From NCBI GenBank assembly GCA_021803885.1, contig JAJZKY010000406.1, positions 1-5,173 on the forward strand: 5,173 nt of DNA, in the 5' to 3' direction. This document shows positions 1 to 5,173 of this stretch, piece by piece. Source of the stretch: Planctomycetota bacterium. GTDB taxonomy: Bacteria > Planctomycetota > Phycisphaerae > WQYP01 > JAJZKY01. Made by a program: the position numbers and the translations under genes. The notes under the pieces are model-generated. The model was not told the DNA's origin and searched no databases. It saw only the letters and a program-made list of their open reading frames with translations. Numbering within the stretch: position 1 is the stretch's first letter; every line of letters starts with the position of its first letter.

Positions 1-2446
1 GCACCACAAACTTAAACCGACTATCAACGCCCTCAAACACTTGCCGACGATTCTCAATCCCAAACAATCCCGTCACCTGCGTCTGCGAAAAAAGCATTTC
101 CCGTAACTGCTTGGTCCCCAAATCGGTATATATCCCCGACGGAATCACGATCCCGCAAAGCCCGCCCAAACGCAGCAGGTTAAAGCACTGCTCCGTAAAC
201 AGCTTATACAAATTAATGTCCGTGCCGGCCTTTTTACCGCCGACAACGCTGATCTGGTTCTTAAATTGCGGCGCGCTCCTGAAATACGCACTCTGATGCG
301 GAAATTGCGCAAGATAATCGAGCCATGCCGACCTTACCTCCGGGTCCTGCTCCAGTAACCGCGACTGCTCCGCCTGAAAATCATGAATCAGCATTTTCTT
401 CTTGCTTACAAGGTCGGAGTATTTTTCAAAAAACTCCTTGCCGTTGGGCTTAAATATTTCCCAGGGCGGGTTGGTAATAATGGCGTCAAATCCCCCGCGA
501 TCGTTAAGCACCTTGTCAAACTCAAACCCCCAATGAAAGGGCTTAAGCCGCCGAATCTCACCAATGCCGACCGATCGCTTCTTAGGCCGCGCCGACTCGC
601 CTTCCGCCTGCTCATACTTTATGCCCAGCCGCTCAAATTCATCCAGCAGCATGTCGTCTAGCACCGCGGTGCATGCCTGCTTTTTCTCGGCAATGTCGCT
701 GCGCAGGGCCGAGAGGTCCTCGGCATAGGTCGCGGCGTGGCGATATTGCCCGATAAGGCGATTTTTCTCGTCGAGTATTTCGCGGTAAGAGCGCTGCCGA
801 AATAAATTGCCCTGGTGCTCCTTGCGCTCAAATGATTGCTCATCCACCCGCAGCAGTCCCATCAAAGAGTTGCCGGGCAGTATGTTAAAATCAATATTGG
901 GCAGCGGCTCAAGATGTTCCACCGTTTGGGCCGACGCCACCAGCGCTAAAAACAGCCGAAGCCGCGCGATTTCGGTGGCTTCCTCCATAATGTCCACGCC
1001 GAAGAGGTTATCCGTAATAATCCTCTTTTTTATAAAGTAGGCGATGTTGGCGTGGTCGAGTTCCGTTTTCCTCAGCCAGGCGGTAAGTTCCGGATCGTTC
1101 ATGAATTTAACGCGACCGATTACCGCCGAATAAATGTTGATTAGCGTATTCATGGCCGCTACCAAAAAAGCCCCCGAGCCGCAGGCGGGGTCCAGCAGCG
1201 AAAGATTCGGCAGCACTTCATAAAGCAGATTGCGGCACATGGCCGCGTCGAGGTCCAGCAGCAGGTCCGGCACGCTTTGGTAGCGGCGAACTTTCACCCC
1301 CGGCAGCGTGGGCGTCCCCTTCGGGGTATTGATGGCGTCCAGAATAAGGTTGTGAATGGTGCGTTCGCACAGGTAATCGGTAATTTCCGGCCGAGTGTAG
1401 TACGCGCCAAAGGCCTTTTGGTTGATGTACTTTTCAAAAATGTAACCCAGCACATGCGGGCTGATCTCGTTGTCGTCCCCGCCGGGGGTGTCGTTTAGGT
1501 TCCAGGAGTAATGCGCAAACAGCCCCAGCAGGCGATCGAAGAACTCATCGGGAATGGCAATGGCGTTATTTTGCGTTTCAATCCGGTGCGGCAGAAAAAG
1601 GCCGCCATTAAGGTACCGGATGGCTCCCAATGTGGTGCGGGCGTCGGACGAGCGCTTTTCTTCAGGCTTGGCAAAACCCTCAAAAAACAGCATCTTCAAA
1701 AACTGCCCAAAAAAAGCGTCCGGCCTGCGGGCCTTGCTCGCAGCGAGCTTATCCTGCAGGTATTGGGTGTTGCCGTCGCGGGCGTCTTTATTCTTATAGT
1801 CTAAAAAACCCTTGCGCTGCAGAAAATAGATAAACATAAGGCGGTTGAGCAATATGGAAGCGTACCACCGGCGGTCAGTCCCATCAGCAATGCCGCCGAT
1901 GAGGCCGACAAGCTCATCATGGATCTCCGCAAACTCGCCGAAGAACCGCTTGGTTACGCGTTCCACATCTAGCGCATCTTTCAGCCGCTGTGCCACCTCG
2001 GTGACGGCAACGCGCCCGGAATCATCAAACTCGGAAAGCTCAAACACCATGGAACTGATTTTGCTGATGAAAAGGTCGCCCGGCTGGTCGCTGGCATAAA
2101 AGTGCTCGCGCGGGGTAGTCTTACCTTCCTGTCGCTTAAGCCAGTGCCAAATGCTCTGCGTGCGTTCCCCGTCTATAAATATCAGCAGGCATTCATATTG
2201 AAGTTTGGCAACCTCTTTATGAATGGCAGCGCGGGTTTTTGCATCCGGAATGGTCGCGGCCTGCACCTCGTAAACGCCCACGCCGGCGAGGTCCGCAATT
2301 TGCTGCCGGGTAACACGAACATCCTTGAATGTCATCGCAACCGGCTTTGGCGCCGGCGGATTAGACCAGCCAAGGTGTTCTATAAACAAGTCCTTGAACC
2401 GAAAGGCGCTGAGCAAATCACGGGCGGAGGCAAAGTTAAGTCCCAT
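1..2446 (-). CDS. Eco57I-type (type IIG-like) adenine-specific DNA methyltransferase, 3'-partial
   Basis: A frame open from ATG at 2446 to the left edge gives 815 residues with no stop; the C-terminus, where target recognition normally lies, is missing. Expected activity is SAM-dependent N6-adenine methylation of DNA, possibly with a built-in nuclease. FGAYYT (346-351) precedes the catalytic core as in type IIG enzymes. Motif I DPACGSG (419-425) binds SAM, NLFGVD (480-485) supplies the acidic ribose contact, PGNSLMG lies at 524-530, and motif IV NPPW (659-662) is catalytic. The N-terminal 340 residues include LFIEHLGW (20-27), LIFIDGERTQSIWHW (88-102) and DVERVTKRFF (160-169), familiar in large Eco57I-like methylases of defence loci. 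I see no unmistakable PD-(D/E)XK nuclease signature. A charged helical insertion spans about 537-630. The ATG is chosen because the family-like N-terminus begins here and an in-frame TAG lies 24 bases upstream; no clear Shine-Dalgarno precedes it. A DISARM DrmMI-like identity is possible but unproven. Confidence 0.92.
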   Translation of the reverse strand, partial: MGLNFASARDLLSAFRFKDLFIEHLGWSNPPAPKPVAMTFKDVRVTRQQIADLAGVGVYEVQAATIPDAKTRAAIHKEVAKLQYECLLIFIDGERTQSIWHWLKRQEGKTTPREHFYASDQPGDLFISKISSMVFELSEFDDSGRVAVTEVAQRLKDALDVERVTKRFFGEFAEIHDELVGLIGGIADGTDRRWYASILLNRLMFIYFLQRKGFLDYKNKDARDGNTQYLQDKLAASKARRPDAFFGQFLKMLFFEGFAKPEEKRSSDARTTLGAIRYLNGGLFLPHRIETQNNAIAIPDEFFDRLLGLFAHYSWNLNDTPGGDDNEISPHVLGYIFEKYINQKAFGAYYTRPEITDYLCERTIHNLILDAINTPKGTPTLPGVKVRRYQSVPDLLLDLDAAMCRNLLYEVLPNLSLLDPACGSGAFLVAAMNTLINIYSAVIGRVKFMNDPELTAWLRKTELDHANIAYFIKKRIITDNLFGVDIMEEATEIARLRLFLALVASAQTVEHLEPLPNIDFNILPGNSLMGLLRVDEQSFERKEHQGNLFRQRSYREILDEKNRLIGQYRHAATYAEDLSALRSDIAEKKQACTAVLDDMLLDEFERLGIKYEQAEGESARPKKRSVGIGEIRRLKPFHWGFEFDKVLNDRGGFDAIITNPPWEIFKPNGKEFFEKYSDLVSKKKMLIHDFQAEQSRLLEQDPEVRSAWLDYLAQFPHQSAYFRSAPQFKNQISVVGGKKAGTDINLYKLFTEQCFNLLRLGGLCGIVIPSGIYTDLGTKQLREMLFSQTQVTGLFGIENRRQVFEGVDSRFKFVV

Positions 2447-2498
2447 GCGTCGAATTATGTCGCAAGCGGGCTAGTTTGGGTAGCGGTGAACCAAAAAA

Positions 2499-2517
2499 GC
2501 GAGCCGTCCGCGAGCCG
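2499..2517. repeat. short direct repeat GCGAGCCG
   Basis: GCGAGCCG occurs at 2499-2506 and again at 2510-2517, separated by TCC, so the period is 11 bases. The second copy overlaps the left arm of the adjacent 8-bp hairpin by three bases. With that hairpin it makes a compact GC-rich structured block ahead of the methylase. An 11-base period could suit a DNA-binding protein contacting one face of the helix, but it could also be simple sequence bias. Confidence 0.35.
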
Positions 2518-2535
2518 CCGGGTTCATCCCGGCGG
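2515..2535. repeat. 8-bp perfect inverted repeat (hairpin)
   Basis: CCGCCGGG at 2515-2522 pairs perfectly with CCCGGCGG at 2528-2535 across the 5-base loop TTCAT. All eight pairs are G-C, so the hairpin is stable for its size. It lies 69 bases upstream of the methylase ATG. On the minus strand a T6 tract (2498-2493) follows, but 16 bases away, too far for a canonical intrinsic terminator. It could act as an attenuator, an mRNA-stabilising stem or a dispersed REP-type repeat. Confidence 0.5.
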
Positions 2536-2669
2536 GCCACTCTGTACCCTCAATCGCCCCGCAACCCCAGCGGCTTAGCAGCAATCTTGCCCGTGCCGTT
2601 ATTCCAATGCCATAAAATCAGTTGAATAAATGCACGTCAGCCATTTGATTTCGAGCCTACAAGCAGGTA

Positions 2670-2697
2670 TAAAATAACGAGCGGCCAGCATGGGCCG
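2670..2697 (-). terminator. possible weak terminator after the DUF3800 gene
   Basis: About 40 bases past the DUF3800 stop, the plus strand reads CGGCC (2682-2686), a 6-base loop, and GGCCG (2693-2697), a perfect 5-bp stem. On the minus strand the stem is followed by CTCG and then the T-rich TTATTTTAT. The stem is short and the T-run is broken, so termination would be partial at best. An alternative stem, CGGC/GCCG around 2696-2707, overlaps it. This may equally be a REP-like element. Confidence 0.3.
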
Positions 2698-2736
2698 GCG
2701 TCAGCCGACCCCGGATTTATTCCCTGGTCGCTTCTT

Positions 2737-3498
2737 TTATTTTTGCTGGTCCATCAGCCACTTCATAACGTCCAATAATGCTTCGTCCCCCCGGTGCACA
2801 AGCTGTTTAACCAATGGAAACGCCGCCTGGTCAATTGCCTTCGTCGCCAACCCCATCTTTGCCTCCTCCGCCTTGCGGATTGCCAGGGCGCATAAGTCAC
2901 AAAGCTGCAGCGGGAGGCTGGCGGTAGAATCAATAAAAAACCCTTTTTCAACAATCTGGCTCAAACGGAGCTGACCTTCGTGCTTCCGCAGAAGCCGGAT
3001 TGATTTTTCGACCTCCAGCACCACCTCCCTATTTTCATCACTGATAAAGACTCCTAACTGCGGTGGGTTCAGTTTCCGCAAATAGTCATTAACGACCTGC
3101 GAAACCAGCGCAAACGCCGCGACGTAAGGATTGATCTGCACGCCAGAGCCATAGGCCTGCCGCAGCCACTTTTGAAAACGCGCCTTACCAATTGCCCGAT
3201 AGATAATTTTGCAGTCGTGCCTACCCGCCAGACGCAGCCACTCATCGCGAAAGGCGACACGTTGGGCGACACTAAGGTCCGCAAAGTAGCCCCGCCCATT
3301 GCGTATGTCGGCGCCGTGCACCTCGAAACTAGCCGGACGGTCCGGCAAATACCGGTCACACGCGTCCAGCAGGTCACGCTCCAGGTCGAGCCACTTGTGT
3401 TCCGCCACCACCAAGCCGCACAACACAAAGACAGGTTGCTGTGGATCGGTCAGGTTCATACCCGAGTTGCCTGATTCATCGAGATATATCAGATGCAT
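2737..3498 (-). CDS. DUF3800 family protein, putative RNase H-like nuclease
   Basis: A complete protein of 253 residues, the usual length for DUF3800. It opens with HLIYLDESGNSG (residues 2-13), the signature first strand with the D-E-S-G motif, followed by FVLCGLVV. FEVHGADI lies at 58-65, NPYVAAFAL at 123-131, the acidic FISDEN at 151-156, and LPLQLCDLCALAIRK at 195-209. Asp7, Glu8, Asp154 and Asp201 are evenly placed acidic residues that would suit a two-metal RNase H-like active site; this assignment is inferred, as the family is poorly characterised. The start is the ATG at 3498, not an in-frame codon at 3708: the family begins at the DESG strand, the extra 70 residues overlap the helicase, and GGAGG sits 8 bases before this ATG. 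Only one base separates it from the helicase stop, implying translational coupling and a shared function. There is no signal peptide or membrane segment, so it is probably cytoplasmic. Function in the locus (nuclease, regulator or adaptor) is unknown. Confidence 0.9.
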   Translation of the reverse strand: MHLIYLDESGNSGMNLTDPQQPVFVLCGLVVAEHKWLDLERDLLDACDRYLPDRPASFEVHGADIRNGRGYFADLSVAQRVAFRDEWLRLAGRHDCKIIYRAIGKARFQKWLRQAYGSGVQINPYVAAFALVSQVVNDYLRKLNPPQLGVFISDENREVVLEVEKSIRLLRKHEGQLRLSQIVEKGFFIDSTASLPLQLCDLCALAIRKAEEAKMGLATKAIDQAAFPLVKQLVHRGDEALLDVMKWLMDQQK

Positions 3499-3499
3499 A

Positions 3500-5173
3500 T
3501 CAACCGCCTCCGCCGGCGCGCAGCCCCAGCGAACATAAAATCCGCGGCTCAAGACTCGCCGCGTTTTCCGCAACATTGCAAAGCGCGTTGTCGTTGCGAA
3601 GGTCCACGGCCAGCCGGGCCAGAGCCTCGGCATCAGCCCCTTCACGCAGACGCGATGCCAGCACATCCGCCGATTCCTGTTTAAGCGGATAGTTATATAT
3701 TTCGTCAATAACCTTGTCTAAATCGGGCACGCCAAACAGGCTGCCCGCCGTGCGGCTCTGCAGGTCCTTAAGCCGGTCATAAAGCCGGCGGCGAATGCTG
3801 CGCGGGCCGCCCAACTGGCCGCCCGATTTTTGCGCATCCGCCGACGCAATTTCCAACGCCTTACCCACAAGCGTGTGATGATTATCCAGCCGCCGGGCCG
3901 CCGGCTCATTCGGCCCGCATTCCGCAGCCTTTAGTATTGCCAGCGGCGACTCGCTTACCGTGCGGCCCGCTTCATCCAGCCAAAGCAGCGAGTTGTTGTC
4001 CTGCTGGCTTTGTACAAACGTTATAACACCCGGCCGTTTTTCGCCGGTGGCCGCCACAGCTTTGGTTGAATACACAACGTTGGGCAGGCTTTCAACAGCC
4101 CGTTGCAGGCCCGCGTCGCCATCCACCGCGCTCTGCCAAATCTGCCAGGCGTAACTGGCCAAGTCCACCTCTTCGTCGGCATCGCCTTCGAATACGTTCG
4201 ACCTTTCATTGTACAAATTATGAAACAGCTCCAGGTCCGCAAAGCTATCGCCCTCCATAAAAACTTCGTCCGACCCCAGTACCTGCGCTTCCTCTTTTTG
4301 CCGCGCTATAATGCGCTGGTGCAGGCGAATAATACTCTCAACACCATCGGCTGGAAGAAAGCTGTAACACAAAATCTGACCCGATCCCTGACCGATGCGG
4401 TCCACACGGCCAATGCGTTGAATAATGCGAATAAGCGCCCAGGGCAAATCGTAATTAACCACAATATGGCAATCCTGAAGGTTCTGCCCTTCGCTTAGCA
4501 CATCGGTGCTGATGAGCACGCGCAGTTCATCCGCCGGCGCTATCGGCCTTTGGCCCGGCGCGGTGCCGCTGCGCGGACTAAACCGCCGCGCCGCGGCTGT
4601 AGGGTCGTCGCTGTCTCCGGTAACAACCTCAACCTGCCGCAGTCCCACTTGGCGAAGCTGCCGATAAAGGTATTTCGCCGTGTCCGCAAACTGCGTAAAC
4701 ACCAAAACCTTATCGCCGCCATGCTCGCCCTGCAGCAGTCGCACAAGCTCGGCAAGTTTGCGATCGTGCCGCGGGTTCCACTCGCCGATAAAGCGGCTCA
4801 CGCCCTCAACCGCGGCAATGTCTTCGGCAAGGTGTTCCGCCAGCCCCGGTTCAAAAAAAGCCGCCGGCAGCCACCGAATCCGGCTGTCGCCCCGGCAGAC
4901 CTCGTAGGCGGCAGCCATCTCATCAGAAAAAGCCGCCTCGCTGGCGTTATCGAGAAGCGAAGTCTCCGCCTCAGCATCCGCATCGCTTGTGGAAGTTTCA
5001 AAAAGCGCCGCATCAGCCGTACCGATGGGAACATCCAGATTATGTTGCAATGCGTACAGTACCAGTTTGTCACGAAGCAGATGCCTATGCAGCGTAAGTT
5101 CAAACGCCGCTCCGCTGCTTTCCAGTCGCTTAAACAGGCTGGTGCGGCACTTTTTGAAACTTCCACAAGCGAT
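3500..5173 (-). CDS. SNF2-like superfamily 2 helicase, C-terminal part (5'-partial)
   Basis: About 557 residues are visible, open to the right edge; the start lies outside the window. The second RecA-like domain is clear. Numbering from the first visible codon, motif IV VLVFTQFAD is at about 156-164, motif V STDVLSEGQNLQ at about 222-233, then VVNYDLPW, and motif VI QRIGRVDRIGQ at about 252-262 with its arginine fingers. These are hallmarks of SNF2-type ATP-driven DNA translocases. The Walker A and DExx box would lie upstream, unseen. Before them come LFKRLESSG, typical of this subfamily as I recall it, and an acidic low-complexity stretch at about 60-85. After motif VI a long helical tail includes VDLASYAWQIW, VVYSTKAV, IYNYPLKQ and a terminal CSLGL. 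Some relatives, from memory, carry an N-terminal phospholipase D nuclease domain; that cannot be tested here. The gene ends in TGA one base before the DUF3800 ATG, so the two are probably co-translated. A TTG at 5050 is not the true start, because homologous-looking sequence continues upstream. The outermost 8-12 residues may be a chimera artefact. Family call is firm; exact subfamily is inferred. Confidence 0.92.
   Translation of the reverse strand: MACGSFKKCRTSLFKRLESSGAAFELTLHRHLLRDKLVLYALQHNLDVPIGTADAALFETSTSDADAEAETSLLDNASEAAFSDEMAAAYEVCRGDSRIRWLPAAFFEPGLAEHLAEDIAAVEGVSRFIGEWNPRHDRKLAELVRLLQGEHGGDKVLVFTQFADTAKYLYRQLRQVGLRQVEVVTGDSDDPTAAARRFSPRSGTAPGQRPIAPADELRVLISTDVLSEGQNLQDCHIVVNYDLPWALIRIIQRIGRVDRIGQGSGQILCYSFLPADGVESIIRLHQRIIARQKEEAQVLGSDEVFMEGDSFADLELFHNLYNERSNVFEGDADEEVDLASYAWQIWQSAVDGDAGLQRAVESLPNVVYSTKAVAATGEKRPGVITFVQSQQDNNSLLWLDEAGRTVSESPLAILKAAECGPNEPAARRLDNHHTLVGKALEIASADAQKSGGQLGGPRSIRRRLYDRLKDLQSRTAGSLFGVPDLDKVIDEIYNYPLKQESADVLASRLREGADAEALARLAVDLRNDNALCNVAENAASLEPRILCSLGLRAGGGG
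3506..3512 (-). promoter_or_regulatory. Shine-Dalgarno site of the DUF3800 gene
   Basis: On the minus strand GGAGG lies inside the last glycine codons of the helicase gene, 8 bases before the ATG at 3498. It decides the start of the DUF3800 gene, and it means ribosomes finishing the helicase can restart immediately. Because the helicase end is itself glycine-rich (GGN codons), part of the match could be chance. Confidence 0.55.
4982..5173. repeat. near-perfect 37-bp inverted repeat at the window end
   Basis: The arm at 4982-5018 matches the reverse complement of 5137-5173 at 35 of 37 positions, across a 118-base spacer. The outer 24 bases are identical; the mismatches (5006 against 5149, 5013 against 5142) lie in the inner 13. 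Both arms lie inside the helicase frame and read it in opposite orientation. An imperfect inner match followed by a perfect outer copy running exactly to the window edge is what fold-back priming produces during amplification or library preparation. A genuine hairpin is the alternative. Confidence 0.85.

Larger units (their letters stand above)
2447..2736. other. 290-base intergenic gap with small hairpins
   Basis: This is the only sizeable non-coding stretch. The methylase frame is closed upstream of its ATG by a TAG at 2473-2471, so the gap is not a missed N-terminus, and no frame shows a recognisable protein. On the minus strand the half next to the DUF3800 gene is AT-richer with a small GC hairpin, and the half next to the methylase is very GC-rich, with an 8-bp hairpin, a short direct repeat and a T-tract. 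I see no convincing sigma-70 promoter. The gap may separate two transcription units (helicase-DUF3800, and methylase) or hold control elements for the methylase. Confidence 0.6.

Noticed and set aside
2102..2578. Plus-strand frame of 158 residues
   Set aside because: Its left two thirds are antisense to the methylase N-terminus, and the rest runs across the hairpin-rich gap. The product resembles nothing I know.
2599..2691. Minus-strand 30-residue ORF in the intergenic gap
   Set aside because: It has no Shine-Dalgarno, it starts inside the loop of a hairpin, and its composition shows no recognisable signal, membrane or toxin pattern.
3499..3708. In-frame upstream extension of the DUF3800 gene giving 323 residues
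   Set aside because: The extra 70 residues lie out of frame over the helicase coding sequence and do not resemble DUF3800. The DESG strand that opens the family starts right after the ATG at 3498, which also has a Shine-Dalgarno.
3500..5050. TTG at 5050 as the start of a 516-residue protein
   Set aside because: The frame stays open to the right edge and encodes family-like sequence (LFKRLESSG) upstream. A helicase lacking its first RecA domain would be non-functional, so the gene simply continues outside the window.
1..5173. Firm assignment as DISARM class 1 (drmD and drmMI)
   Set aside because: Gene types partly match, but drmA, drmB and drmC are not in view, a DUF3800 gene intervenes, and the helicase motif V differs from what I expect of DrmD. 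Kept only as a hypothesis.
1..5173. CRISPR array, tRNA, rRNA or insertion sequence
   Set aside because: No regularly spaced repeats, no cloverleaf or rRNA core sequence, and no transposase or paired terminal repeats with target duplication were found. The one long inverted repeat lies inside a gene at the window edge.

Overview
The window holds three genes, all reading right to left on the minus strand. They look like part of one restriction or anti-phage defence locus, and both outer genes are cut by the window edges. The organism is a bacterium or archaeon of moderately high GC content. There is no rRNA, tRNA or housekeeping marker, so I cannot assign a taxon. The plus-strand and off-frame ORFs are shadows of the three genes.

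In transcription order, 5173 to 3500 encodes the C-terminal 557 residues or so of a SNF2-like superfamily 2 helicase. It has motif IV (VLVFTQFAD), motif V (STDVLSEGQNLQ) and motif VI (QRIGRVDRIGQ). The N-terminal half, with the Walker A and DExx motifs, lies beyond the right edge. Its TGA stop is followed after one base by the ATG of a complete 253-residue DUF3800 protein (3498 to 2737), a family with a predicted RNase H-like fold. After a 290-base non-coding gap with several small hairpins comes a large Eco57I-type (type IIG-like) adenine-specific DNA methyltransferase, from 2446 to beyond the left edge. It carries the SAM-binding DPACGSG motif and the catalytic NPPW motif.

The likely theme is self/non-self discrimination. 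The methylase would mark host DNA, the ATP-dependent helicase would translocate on or remodel target DNA, and the DUF3800 protein is a candidate nuclease or accessory factor co-translated with the helicase. The resemblance to DISARM class 1 (SNF2 helicase plus adenine methylase) is only partial, because none of drmA, drmB or drmC is visible.

The last 37 bases form a near-perfect inverted repeat with an internal segment of the helicase gene 118 bases away. This looks like a fold-back chimera at a contig end, so the first 8 to 12 helicase residues should not be trusted.
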